DNA of 64,000 nucleotides from positions 124,001-188,000 of the forward strand of contig CM049992.1 of NCBI GenBank assembly GCA_016630955.3, given 5' to 3'. Numbering within the stretch: the first letter of the stretch is position 1; the number at the start of each line of letters is the position of its first letter. Below, piece by piece: positions 22,981 to 33,781 of the stretch. This DNA comes from Didymella arachidicola (lineage: Eukaryota > Ascomycota > Dothideomycetes > Pleosporales > Didymellaceae). The translations under genes were made by a program, and so were the position numbers. Below the pieces are notes generated by a model. That model was not told where the DNA came from. It searched no databases and saw nothing but the letters and a program-made list of their open reading frames with translations.

Positions 22981-24606
22981 ATGCCACAACCACAACGCCC
23001 TCTGTCGCCTCAAAGACAAGGTAGATGTCTTCTTGCTACTTAAGCGCTTCAGTTAAAGCAAGTACAAAGCCAGCGTTTGGCGTCGCGGCTATATTCTGTC
23101 CCTCGTACGACTCTTCAACGGCGGCTTCAAGGTATCCGCCCTAAACACGAGACTACGCCACACAATCGAAAGCTATCTTCTACTGAGGAGCAGTCTCTTG
23201 TACAATGGATCCTAGACCTCGACCGACGAGGCTTTCCACCCCAGGTTATCGACGTACGACGAATGGCAGACGCTCTACTCGCTAGCCGCGGCCAAGATCC
23301 TCCTCCTCCACCTGTAGGCAAGAACTGGGTGTCGCGCTTTGTCAACAGCCAGTCTGAGCTACAGACAAAGTGGAATAGGAAGTTCCACAGTCAGCGCGCT
23401 TGCTGCGAGGATCCTGTCGCTATCGCAGCGTGGTTCAAGCTCGTAGAGGAGACGCGGCAGACCTATGGGATACTAGACGCAGACACGTACAACTTTGATG
23501 AGACTGGCTTTATGATAGGCGTCGCAGCGACGTCTAAAGTAGTCACGAGCTCAGATACAGCAGGTCGCGCTACTGTTATACAGCCAGGTGATAGAGACTG
23601 GGTCACGACGATTGAGTGTATCAACGCGTCTGGCTGGTGTCTTCCACCGTTCGTGATCCTGTCTGGTAAGCAGCACCAGGCTAGCTGGTACCACCACATC
23701 CCTATAGACTGGGTACTTGCTGTATCAAACAATGGCTGGACAACTGATCAGCTTGGTGTTGAGTGGATAAAGCACTTTAATAGATATACAGCGCCTCGTA
23801 CGCATGGAGTCTACCGGCTTCTTATCCTAGATGGCCATAGCAGCCACGCTACGCCTGAGTTCGACCAGTTCTGTACAGAGAACAAGATTATCACTCTCTG
23901 CATGCCAGCTCATACCTCTCATCTCCTCCAGCCACTTGATGTGAGCTGCTTCGCGCCGCTCAAGCGTGCGTACGGTCACGAGATCCAGGAGCTCGCCCGC
24001 CAAGGCGTCTACCACGTTGACAAGATAGACTTCCTCACGACCTATACACGGATCCGGCCAGCAGTATTCACGCAGCAGAACATCCAGGCTGGCTTCCAGG
24101 CAACTGGGCTTATCCCTCCCTGTCCAGATCGTGTCCTATCGTCGCTTACTGTCGTCCGGACGCCGTCTCCACCAGCGACAACAACAGACAATAGCGTCGC
24201 ATGGACTGCAGAGACGCCACGTACGATAGCGCAGCTTGAGCAGCAGGCTCGACATGTACAGGACCTGCTTCGTCGCCAGTCGCAGAGCCCAACAAGCCAA
24301 GCTATCCGCCAGCTTGTTAAAGGATGCCAGCTTGCTATGAACTCATCCACTATACTCGCAGAGGAGAATAGGAAGCTTCGTACGGCTAGTCAGCGCCAGC
24401 AACATAGAAGAAATCAGCAGCGTCAGTATATAGCTCGTGGAGGGGCGCTACAGGCTCAGCAAGGCCAGCAGCTCGCTGTAGAGGCAGAAAGGGTGGTCGC
24501 AGAGGTAGAACAAGCTCAGGCTACTCCAGGACGTAAGCGCGCACCACCAACGTGTACCAAGTGTCACGTTCAAGGACACTCAAGGACTCAATGTAGACAG
24601 TTATAG
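22981..24606 (+). pseudogene. Pogo/Fot1-type transposase of element A, interrupted by an early stop
   Basis: Collinear with the intact copy at 24816-26441, this frame starts at ATG 22981 but meets TAA at 23041-23043, inside the N-terminal helix-turn-helix region. From ATG 23077 it is open for 509 residues. It includes the CENP-B-like DNA-binding part (EEQSLVQWILDLDRRGFPPQ) and a DDE_1 catalytic core with YNFDETGF, LILDGHSSH and LQPLDVSCF supplying the three acidic residues. A C-terminal CX2CX4HX4C zinc knuckle ends the protein. Translation from 23077 would lack about 32 residues of the DNA-binding domain, so activity is doubtful. An intron removing the stop is possible but not needed, because the alignment to the intact copy is gap-free. 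Confidence 0.8.
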
Positions 24607-24670
24607 CCTGCTTTATTATAAACTACGACTCTATTATCTTGTGTTGTTGTGGGGCTATCGCGTTGAGCAT

Positions 24671-24731
24671 CGCGTCAGCTGTGGTGGGGTGGCCCGGTTG
24701 CTGGTGTGGCCCACTTGGTGGTGGAACACGT
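24671..24731 (-). repeat. Right TIR of element A
   Basis: It is an exact inverse complement of the left TIR and ends GGAACACGT before TA. It directly abuts the next element across that TA. Confidence 0.93.
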
Positions 24732-24733
24732 TA

Positions 24734-24798
24734 ACGTCTTGGATCAGTAAGCTGGGCAGATCAGTAAGCTGGGCACCCCACCAAACCCGACGCAACTC
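24734..24798 (+). repeat. Outer TIR of copy B
   Basis: It begins ACGTCTTGG after the TA shared with element A and contains two direct copies of ATCAGTAAGCTGGGCA. It is similar to the complement of 27487-27551 with scattered substitutions. Confidence 0.75.
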
Positions 24799-24815
24799 TC
24801 TACACAACAACCACA

Positions 24816-26441
24816 ATGCCGCAACAACAATGTCCTAAATCAACTTCTTGTAAAGGCAGGATAAGCCTTGCTATAGCATCCTATCGTATTAATCCAACTC
24901 AGTCTATCCGCGCCCTCGCAAGAGCCTTTCATGTACCGCAATCTACACTACACACGCGTATCCGTGGTACCCAGCCACGATCAGAGACAGCATCTGTCAA
25001 CCGTAAGCTACTACCTATTGAAGAGCAGTCCCTTGTAAAATGGATCCTAGACCTTGATCGACGAGGCTTTCCGCCCCAGATCATCGACGTACGACGAATG
25101 GCAGACGCTCTTCTCGCTGCGCGGGGCCAAGATCCGCTTCCACAACCTGTTGGCCAGAAATGGGTATCGCGCTTTGTAAACAGCCAGCCTGAGCTCCAGA
25201 CAAAGTGGAATAGGAAGTTCCACAGCCAGCGCGCTCGCTGTGAGGATCCTATTGCTATCGCAGCGTGGTTTGAGCTTGTTGAGGAGACGCGCCAGGCGTA
25301 CGGCATACAGGATAATGATACCTACAACTTTGACGAGACTGGCTTCATGATGGGCGTCGCTGCTACCTCTAAGGTTGTCACAAGCTCAGACACAGTAGGT
25401 CGAGCTACTGTCGTGCAGCCAGGTAATAGAGACTGGGTCACGACGATTGAGTGTATCAACGCGTCTGGCTGGTGTCTCCCACCATTCGTGATCCTGTCTG
25501 GTAAGCTCCACCAGGCTAGCTGGTATCAACACCTCCCGCCAGACTGGGTAGTCGCTATATCAGACAACGGCTGGACGACAGATCAGCTTGGTGTAGAGTG
25601 GGTAAAGCACTTTGACAGACATACAGCGTCTCGTACGTGTGGAGTCTACCGGCTTCTTATCCTAGATGGCCATAGCAGCCACGCTACGCCTGAGTTCGAC
25701 CAGTTCTGCACAGAGAACAAGATTATCACTCTCTGCATGCCAGCTCATACCTCTCATCTCCTCCAGCCACTTGATGTGAGCTGCTTCTCTCCTCTTAAGC
25801 GAGCGTACGGTCACGAGATCCAGGAGCTCGCCCGCCAAGGCGTCTACCACGTTGACAAGATAGACTTCCTTACAATCTATACACAGATCCGGCCAGCAGT
25901 ATTTACGCAGCAGAACATCCAGGCTGGCTTCCAGGCAACTGGGCTTATCCCTCCCTGTCCAGATCGTGTCCTATCGTCGCTTACCGTCGTCCGGACGCCG
26001 TCTCCACCAGCGACTACAGCAGACAACAACGTCGCGTGGACAGCAGAAACGCTGCGTACAGTAGCGCAGCTTCAGCAGCAGGCTCGTTACGTACAGGACC
26101 TACTTCGTCGCCAGTCACAGAGCCCAACAAGCCAAGCTATCCGCCAGCTTGTTAAAGGTTGTCAGCTTGCAATGAATTCAGCGACTATACTCGCAGAGGA
26201 GAATAGAAAGCTTCGTACGGCTAGTCAGCGCCAGCGACGTAGAACAGACCAGCGGCGTCAGTATATAGCTCGTGGAGGAGTGCTACAGGCTCAGCAAGGC
26301 CAGCAGCTTGCTGCAGAGGCAGAGAGGGTGGTCGCGGAGGTTGAACAAGCTCTAGCTACTCAAGGACGTCGGCGCGCACCACCAACGTGCAGCAAGTGCC
26401 ATATTCAAGGACACACTCGCACTTCGTGCAAAGCTAGATAA
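24816..26441 (+). CDS. Intact Fot1/pogo-type DDE transposase (copy B), 541 aa
   Basis: This uninterrupted frame would catalyse cut-and-paste transposition into TA sites. An N-terminal psq/CENP-B-type helix-turn-helix spans about 10-135 (SIRALARAFHVPQSTLHTRI, then PIEEQSLVKWILDLDRRGFP). The DDE_1 core has candidate catalytic aspartates D173 (YNFDETGF), D284 (LILDGHSSH) and D320 (LQPLDVSCF). A coiled Gln/Arg-rich region leads to a terminal CSKCHIQGHTRTSC zinc knuckle. Length matches Fot1 transposases. Although intact, its own 3' TIR is missing, so mobility would need the inverted TIR of copy C or another element. Confidence 0.92.
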   Translation: MPQQQCPKSTSCKGRISLAIASYRINPTQSIRALARAFHVPQSTLHTRIRGTQPRSETASVNRKLLPIEEQSLVKWILDLDRRGFPPQIIDVRRMADALLAARGQDPLPQPVGQKWVSRFVNSQPELQTKWNRKFHSQRARCEDPIAIAAWFELVEETRQAYGIQDNDTYNFDETGFMMGVAATSKVVTSSDTVGRATVVQPGNRDWVTTIECINASGWCLPPFVILSGKLHQASWYQHLPPDWVVAISDNGWTTDQLGVEWVKHFDRHTASRTCGVYRLLILDGHSSHATPEFDQFCTENKIITLCMPAHTSHLLQPLDVSCFSPLKRAYGHEIQELARQGVYHVDKIDFLTIYTQIRPAVFTQQNIQAGFQATGLIPPCPDRVLSSLTVVRTPSPPATTADNNVAWTAETLRTVAQLQQQARYVQDLLRRQSQSPTSQAIRQLVKGCQLAMNSATILAEENRKLRTASQRQRRRTDQRRQYIARGGVLQAQQGQQLAAEAERVVAEVEQALATQGRRRAPPTCSKCHIQGHTRTSCKAR

Positions 26442-26514
26442 CAAATTATATCCGTCAAGTTTTATCTAATTTTACACGCGTGGAGCCTACCGCCTTCTTA
26501 TCCTAGATGGCCAT

Positions 26515-27460
26515 GTCCGGACGACGGTGAGCGACGATACAACGCGATCTGGACAGGGAGGGATAAGCCCAGTTGCCTGGAAGCCAGCCTGGATGTTCTG
26601 CTGCGTAAATACTGCTGGCCGGATCTGTGTATAGATTGTAAGGAAGTCTATCTTGTCAACGTGGTAGACGCCTTGGCGGGCGAGCTCCTGGATCTCGTGA
26701 CCGTACGCTCGCTTAAGAGGAGAGAAGCAGCTTACGTCAAGCGGCTGGAGCAGATGTGACGCGTGCGCTGGCATACAGAGAGTGATAATCTTGTTCTCTG
26801 TGCAGAACTAGTCAAACTCGGGTGTAGCATGGCTGCTATGGCCGTCAAGGATAAGAAGACGGTAGACTCCACACGTACGAGACGCCGTATGTCTGTTAAA
26901 GTGCTTCACCCACTCTACACCAAGCTGATCTGTCGTCCAGCCGTTGTCTGATACAGCGACTACCCAGTCTGGCGGGAGGTGTTGATACCAGCTAGCCTGG
27001 TGGAGCTTACCAGACAGGATCACGAACGGTGGGAGACACCAGCCAGACGCGTTGATACACTCAATCGTCGTGACCCAGTCTCTATCACCTGGCTGTATAA
27101 CAGTAGCGCGACCTACTGTATCTGAGCTCGTGACTACTTTAGACGTCGCTGCGACGCCTATCATAAAGCCAGTCTCATTAAAGTTGTACGTGGCTGCGTC
27201 TAGTATCCCATAGGTCTGCCGCGTCTCCTCTACGAGCTTGAACCACGCTGCGATAGCGACAGGATTCTCGCAGCAAGCGCGCTGGCTGTGGAACTTCCTA
27301 TTCCACTTTGTCTGTAGCTCAGGCTGGCTGTTGACAAAGCGCGACACCGGACCTCGTACGCTGTTGCAAGCCCGCGGAGTGATTGACGTGGGTTATTCTG
27401 ATAAGAGACTATCGCAAGACTTAATCTACCTTCACAAGAGATCTGCTTAGGACGTTGTTG
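26515..27460 (-). pseudogene. Broken transposase of copy C
   Basis: Read leftward, this is homologous to the copy B transposase. The start codon position reads ACG. Roughly 240 bases are missing between the first helix region and WVSRFVNSQ (junction near 27350). The frame ends at TAG (26808-26810), where copy B has CAG (PEFDQF). It resumes at MPAHASHLLQPLDV and then is truncated at VSSLTVVRT near 26515, so the coiled region and zinc knuckle are lost. It cannot encode a working transposase. Confidence 0.88.
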
Positions 27461-27486
27461 TCGAGTTACAATTGTTGGCGCAAGCT

Positions 27487-27551
27487 GAGTCGCGTTAAGT
27501 TCGGTGGGGTGGCCAGTTTACTGGTGTGGCCAGCTTACTGGTGGAACACGT
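27487..27551 (-). repeat. Outer TIR of copy C
   Basis: It ends GGTGGAACACGT before TA (27552-27553). Its complement carries CCAGTAAGCTGGCCACACC followed by a second CAGTAA-CTGG unit, paralleling the copy B end at 24734. Confidence 0.78.
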
Positions 27552-27553
27552 TA

Positions 27554-28921
27554 TGGGAGATTGCCGAACACCTTCTTTCAACTACAACCCCATCTTCACC
27601 AGCCGGGGTGCTACTCTTCCATTAGACGTGGTCATCTACTGTGCGCCTTTAGGCCATGTTCCTGGCCATCACAGGCCAATCGGCTGTGACGCATAACCCT
27701 ACATCGAGGAAGTTCACGATACCCGTTGGGGGCCTGGCCCTTTTGTAGAAGGTGCGCCGCTTGAAGGATCTTACAACTCATCTCTGCGAACGAGGTGCAG
27801 CATGCAGGCGGCTAAGCGAAAGAGCTGGATATAGCAGGTGCAGCTCCAAGATGTTCTCGCGTGCCTGTGCAGGATGGTTGCCTCCTCGAGAAGCTTGACA
27901 GATGCAAAGCGACAGAGTGGCAGCCCAGCATACAAAACGAGATGAGGAATACACTGAACCTTGCGGTCAGAAAGAGGGATTTCATCTATGCAGGGTCTGA
28001 CTCCAGAGAAGTCTGCCGCCGCGGGTAAGCTATGGTAGATTACGGGATCTGTTCATCGCAGTTCGTCCCCGGCCAAGGGCCTGATCTCGTATCTGCACAT
28101 AAGCAAACACAATCACTTTGGCGAATCTCTTCTCCTCTCATGAACGCCCAGGCAACCTGCTCAATTCTCTCGGCCTGTGGAGACCGCAACTGCGCCCTCG
28201 CCTTGTATCTGCGCAAGGAACTCGCTCCGCTCTACAGCGTTATTTGCCGACTGATCTTCATTTCCACCTCAGCCGCACGCCGCATACAGAATTTCATCGC
28301 TTCAGATCTGTTCCTGAAGCTTTACTTTTTCTGGACACCGGTCTGGGCCAGGGGTGGACGCCACTAAGATCTAGCGCCTAGAGACGAGCCCATCCAGGAA
28401 AACGCACCACTCAACACCAGGCCTCGCCATCGTGAACCCAAGCCACGCGCAGTCTTGACAGCTGCACCGCGCCTGATGGCTGATTCATGCCCCGGCATCA
28501 CGGACTTTCGTTGCGATATCCGTCTGCCATGGACGGCACTACGCCACATCTAGATCGCCATAGGTAAATTTGGACGTGCAAAGAGCGCGTTCCTGCAGCA
28601 GTGGCTGCGAGCTTGACGCCCGAAGCTTCGTGACAGAGCTGAAACTGGCTTAGGGCCCTGCTCAAGTCGCCTCGACATGTACGCGGATTAGGCAGCCCAG
28701 CCAACGTCCGGCCAGTCGATACATTCAGCTAAACGCATGAAAGCCTCAAGCCACGGGTGTCAGGGGCGGATGGATATACAATGGTTTCAAGCCTACGTGC
28801 CTTTTCTTTTCCAACGACTTGTACAGTTTGTTCGTGCCTGGTCTTGTAGAACCTCACCTGCAGTCCCTCGTTTTCGGTTATATTCCTAACCTCGTCACTC
28901 ATTACACTAATACTAATCACA
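27554..28921. other. Intergenic region right of transposon island 1
   Basis: These 1.4 kb hold no gene I can support. The longest open frames (28032-28367, top strand) have no family features. The last 150 bases are pyrimidine-rich and AT-richer, suiting the GH16 promoter (CATTACACTAATACTAATCACA just before the start). Confidence 0.45.
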
Positions 28922-31909
28922 ATGCCCTCTTTGTCTGCCCTTTTTGGGGTTGGTGCTGCCACTCTTTTCTCGGTTGCTTCTGCTACCAAGTACACTCCTG
29001 CCGATACCTATTCTGGGTCTTCCTTTTTCGACAACTTCAACTTCGTTACTGAGGAGAAGACCAACGGCTTCGTCAAGTATGTTCACAATAGCTCCCCGCA
29101 TGACAATCGCTGACTTCAAAGGTATGTCACTCGTGACCGTGCCGAGAAACAGGGCTACATCAGCTACGATGGTGGTGATGCCGTCTTCGGCGTCGACTAC
29201 AAATCCAAGCTGAACAGTGCGGATGGAGGTGATGTCGGTCGCGAGAGTGTTCGTCTTGAGGGCATCAAGGAGTACAACAAGGGCCTCTTTGTCCTTGATC
29301 TCAAGCACATGCCTGGTGGTATCTGTGGCACCTGGCCTGCCTTCTGGTCTCTCGGTCGCGAGCCGTGGCCCGTCAAGGGAGAGATCGACATCATCGAGGG
29401 TGTCAACCAGAACACCAACAACAACTTCGTCCTACATACAGATACCAAGTGTAAGGTCAACGGCAAGGGACAGACCGGCACCCAGGCCTTGTACGACTGT
29501 GCGCTCGACAGCGCCTCAAAGTCAACTGGCTGCGGTGTAACCGACGCCAGAGGTAGCTCTTTTGGCAAGGGTTTCAACGCCGCTGAGGGCGGTTACTACG
29601 TCACTGAATGGCAGGCCGAGGGCATCAAGATCTGGTTCTTCCCTCGTGGCAGCCAGCCCCGCAGTCTGCTGTCAAGCGAGCCCGACACGACCACTTTCGG
29701 CGAGCCCGCCGCCAGCTTCCAGGGCGACTGCGACATTGAGAAACGCTTTCTGGACCAGCGCTTCATCTTCAGCAACACCTTCTGCGGCGACTGGGGAGGC
29801 AATGTCTACGCGCAGTCCGGGTGCCCCATGTACCAGGGCTTGGACGGCATGGGCTCCTGCAAGAAGTATGTTGCTGAGAACCCGGAGGCCTTCAAGGATG
29901 CGTACTGGCGCGTTAGCTCGTTCAAGACGTATAATAAGCGCGCTGTCACTAGCTCCTCGTCTGTCGCTCCTAGCAGCACTCCTCACGCCTCGTCCAGCTC
30001 TGTCGTCTCGAGCAGCTCTTCGCACGTCTCTAGCAGCGCCTCACACGTCTCTAGCAGCTCGGTCCTCGTTTCCAGCTCCTCGGTCCATGTCTCCAGCTCT
30101 TCGGTCCATGTCTCCAGCTCTTCGGTCCATGTCTCCAGCTCTTCGGTCCACGTCTCGTCCTCCTCAGTAGCCCACAGCAGCTCTGTCCTCTCGAGCTCCA
30201 TTGCTTCCTCTTCTTCGGCTACTCCAACACCCCATGCATCAAGCTCAGTCTACCCCTCGTCGACTCCAGCTGTTTCTTCTTCATACTCTGCCCATGTTTC
30301 AGGCAGTGCTGTCTCTAGCAGCGCATACTCCTCGACCACCCCCGTTTCGGCATCTCCGACTCTGTATGACACTTCGAGCAGCTCCTCAAGCGTGCACGAT
30401 TATTCTTCTGGCATTAGCTCGTCTGCTTCCGAGACTCACTATGTCTCGTCTTCGATCTCTGCCTCGGACACTCCGTACTCGTCCGGCATCTCATCGACTA
30501 TGTCCAGCGCATCCGCATCCGAGACTCCGTACCCAAGCGACAGTTCCAGCATCTACCCGTCGGCCACCTCTTCGTACCCGGTCTCTTCTGATGTCTCTAG
30601 CGTGTACTCGTACAGCAGCTCTTCTGTCATTTACTCTTCCGGGACTCCCTACCCATCGGAATCCTCAAGCTCGACTTACCCGGACGTCTCGTCCTATCCT
30701 GTCGACAGCAAGTCTTCCAGCACCCCTGTTTACTCGACATCTGCGCCTGTCTATTCTGTGTATCCAGAGGGCGATGGCTACGGTTATAGCGACAAGTCTT
30801 CCAAGACTCCTGATGCTTCCTACAAGAACTCTGAATACCCTACCATCTCTTCCAAGGTTCCCGATTATGGCAACGGCTACGCTGTCGCTTCTTCCAAGAT
30901 TTCTGAGTACAATATCTACCCGACTGTCTCCAGCAAGTCCGCTCAGTATGACAGCTACCCTGTAGCTTCGTCAAGCGCCCCCGTGTATGGTTACGAGCAG
31001 CCGAAGCCCAGTGCCAAGTCCACACCTGTCTACAGTGACTATCCCGAACTTCCTAGCTTCACGCCTTACAGCACCTACCCTGCGGTCTCAAGCAAGCCCT
31101 CATACGGCGACGACAAGAAGTCCAGCGATTCGTACCAGACTACTACCGCTTACGAGACCACATACGTTGATGTCTGCCCCACTGGATACACGACCATTAC
31201 CACCAAGGTCACTACCATTCAGACTCCGGCTCCTTACCCTACAACGAACGCTTACTACGCTCCACCGGGATTCGAAGTCACCACCAAGTACTGCGCTCAA
31301 GGCTGCGGTGAGGGTCCCAAGACCGTGACCGTGACCGTGCCTTGCACCAAGTGCCAGGTTACCATCGTGCCCAACAAGCCTGCTTCTTCAGCCCCTGGCG
31401 TCCCTTCCAAGCCTACAGACACCCCCAACAAGCCCACTGGCAACACTCCCTACACCCCCTCCCAACCCAGCAAGCCCGCCACGCCCGAGGACTCCACGAC
31501 CAAGGTCACCGCAACCAAGATCATCACTCTGACCAAGGTCCCCGTCCCAGAGAGTCAGTACCATGCCACCCAGGCCAGCGCCGCCTCCCCTTCCACCAGC
31601 ACGATCATGTACCCCGACTCGGACTCTGGCAAGAGCAAGCCCGCAGCGCCTTCCAGCGCCGTCTACAACAGCGGCGACAAGCCCATCTACCCCACTGGCT
31701 CCGCTCCTGCGCCCAAGCCCGTGTACCCTACTGCCATCAGCGGCTCGGGAAGCAACGTCACGATCAGCCACGGCACTGCGACGAGCAAGGCCAGCAAGCC
31801 GAGCCAGACTGGGTACAAGGTGCCTGAGTTTACGGGTGCTGCGGGTGCAGTGCAGGTCGGTGGTGTTGTTGCGGGTGCGGTCGCTGCGTTTGCTGCGATG
31901 ATGATGTAG
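28922..31909 (+). CDS. GPI-anchored GH16 beta-glucanase with long Ser/Thr-rich stalk, 2 exons, 980 aa
   Basis: Exons are 28922-29076 and 29122-31909, joined in phase (VK-YVTRD). The signal peptide is MPSLSALFGVGAATLFSVAS. The GH16 catalytic domain spans about 25-310 and has the retaining-glucanase signature GEIDIIEGVNQ (ExDxxE, two catalytic Glu), GGICGTWPAFWSLG upstream and WGGNVYAQSGCP downstream. It probably cleaves or remodels beta-1,3(4)-glucan in the wall. The next 550 residues are Ser/Tyr/Pro-rich with a 21-base minisatellite (SSVHVSS units). A Cys-rich block (VDVCPTGYTTITTKVTT ... CAQGCGEGPKTVTVTVPCTKC) follows. The end GAVQVGGVVAGAVAAFAAMMM is a GPI-attachment signal. Catalytic activity and substrate are family inference. 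Confidence 0.92.
30057..30165 (+). repeat. 21-bp coding minisatellite in the GH16 gene
   Basis: About five copies of TCGGTCCATGTCTCCAGCTC(T), nearly identical and in frame, encode SSVHVSS units in the stalk. Copy number could vary between strains. Confidence 0.85.
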
Positions 31910-32441
31910 ATGTGTAGTGTGGTTTGATGTGTCTATGGGTTATACTATTTTTCTAGATTTAACTTCTAATCTGAACCTTTTGACGTTCCACGTGTATACT
32001 CGCTGACTTCGTGTAAACTGCTCATACGCAACTGTTCGCACCAGGTGCTAAGCTCATGTCTCGCTCGGGTTTCCGGTTGTTTGAGCGGTTTTAATGACGG
32101 CGGCGGTATGGTGGTGGTGTTGTACGTTCAGTCGTGTGCCTGCGGCAGTCTGTGCCGCGAAAAGGAGGCAACAAGTGAGAGCAGAGACATGGCTGAGAAT
32201 GATCCCATTATGGGTTCTGGAAAATTTCATGCTGGCACAATGGAAGCAGTGCGGTCATGTAGCCGAAGTGGCGTGTCTACTTGTCTCAACTCTGAACAAC
32301 CTGAAGCTGCAAGAAGCAACAAACTTGCATACAAACATGAGTAGAAAGCACAAAAGTTGTCTACTGGCCATCACCGTCAACGACCCTCTCATGGAGCAAC
32401 CACGCTCAAGCTTATCCATCTGCAAGCACCCAACCCCGCTA
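31910..32441. other. Intergenic region between convergent genes
   Basis: This holds the 3' regions of the GH16 gene and the leftward 2EXR-like gene. No supported gene, RNA or repeat is seen. Confidence 0.45.
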
Positions 32442-33257
32442 TCACCCCATTCTAAAATCCATACCCACGTTGCCCCACCCGCACATGGTCAGCCCTTTGA
32501 TAAACACAGACACCACACACTTCCTAGACGAGTCGAAACCGCTATGTCCCGACACCACCACTTGCCCAGAATCCCTGTCCTGCTTGAACCGAAGCACCTC
32601 CAGCTGCGACCACGTCAAGGACCAGACCGGCGTGAGGATCCAGCGCATAACGCGCACGCGGTACCAGATCATAGGGGAGAGGACGATGGGCGCGCCGGCT
32701 CGCACTTGGACCGTGGAAAGGTCGGTGCGACCTGCGCGTATGTCGTCGGCATTCTGCATGAGGTAGGTCTCCAGGAGCGCCCACGTTTCAAGGAAATGGT
32801 CTCTGAAGGTGCGTGTTGTGGCATCGGGATGCGGTTGCAGGGTGAGAGCGAGCGATGTGGTATTTGTCGGTAGGGCTTGGAGCAGCTGCAGAAGACATTG
32901 TGCGAATGGAGATGCCGCTATAGGGCGCGGTTGTGGGCTTGTCGTGTGCTGGAAGTCGACGGAAAGGGGGATAACGACTTCGATTTGGAATTGAGATGGG
33001 CAGAAGAATATAGCCGTTGATTTGGAGTGAGTTCTCTGGATTGAGACTAGGCTCCGTACGAATGTTTTTCGGGATTCATGACGCACTTCTTCATTGAGTT
33101 GCTTGCACGTAGCTCGCAATACCCGGCTCGTCGATACTGGGTTATGGTCCGGAAGGAGGTACGAGTAGATGCACAGCCGAATCTCCAGTGGCAAGTTTAG
33201 CATGGTTGGCAGACGGCTCTGTGTCTCAATCGATGTGTCGGCCGTGTTTTGTAGCAA
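32442..33257 (-). CDS. 2EXR/F-box-like hypothetical protein, single exon, 271 aa
   Basis: The N-terminal part reads LNLPLEIRLCIYSYLLPDH then TSRVLRATCKQLNEEVRHE, the pattern of the fungal 2EXR domain and related F-box-like modules (leucine-rich, PxEIR, cysteine in the second helix). The rest is a mixed alpha/beta region (FFCPSQFQIEVVIPLSVDF; TTSLALTLQPHPDATTRTF) ending in Arg-rich Trp segments (WYRVRVMRWILTPVWSLTW). Such proteins are abundant and mostly uncharacterised in Pezizomycotina; some may be SCF substrate adaptors. Met19 is an alternative start close to the domain. Confidence 0.7.
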   Translation of the reverse strand: MLQNTADTSIETQSRLPTMLNLPLEIRLCIYSYLLPDHNPVSTSRVLRATCKQLNEEVRHESRKTFVRSLVSIQRTHSKSTAIFFCPSQFQIEVVIPLSVDFQHTTSPQPRPIAASPFAQCLLQLLQALPTNTTSLALTLQPHPDATTRTFRDHFLETWALLETYLMQNADDIRAGRTDLSTVQVRAGAPIVLSPMIWYRVRVMRWILTPVWSLTWSQLEVLRFKQDRDSGQVVVSGHSGFDSSRKCVVSVFIKGLTMCGWGNVGMDFRMG

Positions 33258-33781
33258 AATTGGCCTCTGGTAGAAGAGTTGTAGCCACAGACCTGGTGAG
33301 AAGGTCGTTGCTACAGGTCTGGTGGCAGATAGTGGCCAGACAACCTAGAGTGTGACCAATACGGGCTTTCGAATGCGATGTTTCAAGACAAGAGTATCGC
33401 CGTAAGTCGTTATGCCGGGCCTCATGGTAATTGCATTGTGGGCGATAGTGTGAAGGGGGAAATTTGAATATTTTGGCAAGAAAGCTGAGGTCTTATTTTC
33501 CGTACCATGATGTGTCGCGTGTGCCAGCCCTGATCCAAAGTTTGACCGCAGCCCCATCGCTTCGTGCTCGGATCATTAGCCATGGTCATAAGCATAAGCA
33601 TCTAGTCACAACATGGTAGGAGTGAATGTGCATCCGGAACGGAGGAGGGAAAAAACCAGCGCTTCTGCAGCCTCAAGTATAATTTTCTTGTTTATCAAAG
33701 GATTTCAAACGCCAATCGAAACGCCAAAAGCCAACCAAGGATAGAGAAATAGGTTAGGGCGGACCGGGGCGCCCGCGACCC
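33258..33781. other. Intergenic region
   Basis: It separates two leftward genes. It contains the likely promoter of the 2EXR-like gene and the 3' region of the unknown gene. Nothing else is recognisable. Confidence 0.45.

Larger units (their letters stand above)
22899..24731 (+). mobile_element. Fot1/pogo-type DNA transposon, copy A, 1833 bp
   Basis: The element has perfect 61-bp terminal inverted repeats (22899-22959 and 24671-24731, outer sequence ACGTGTTCCACCACCAAGTG) and is flanked by TA at 22897-22898 and 24732-24733, the target duplication expected of the Tc1/mariner-pogo superfamily. Size and single long transposase frame fit Fot1. Perfect TIR identity suggests a fairly recent insertion, although the transposase has an early stop. 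Its right-hand TA is shared with the next element. Confidence 0.93.
24734..27551. mobile_element. Composite tail-to-tail Fot1-type element (copies B and C)
   Basis: Two related copies face each other. Copy B runs rightward from 24734 with an intact transposase. Copy C runs leftward from 27551 and is broken. Both outer ends are 5' element ends: 24734-24798 and the complement of 27487-27551 share ACGT-TT, CAGTAAGCTGG repeated twice, and CACCCCACC. TA lies at 24732-24733 and 27552-27553. Neither copy has a recognisable 3' TIR; they meet at about 26480-26520, where a 35-base sense transposase fragment is followed at once by antisense transposase sequence. Confidence 0.8.

Noticed and set aside
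28032..28367. 111-codon frame between island 1 and the GH16 gene
   Set aside because: It has no domain, signal, homologous neighbour or splice support.
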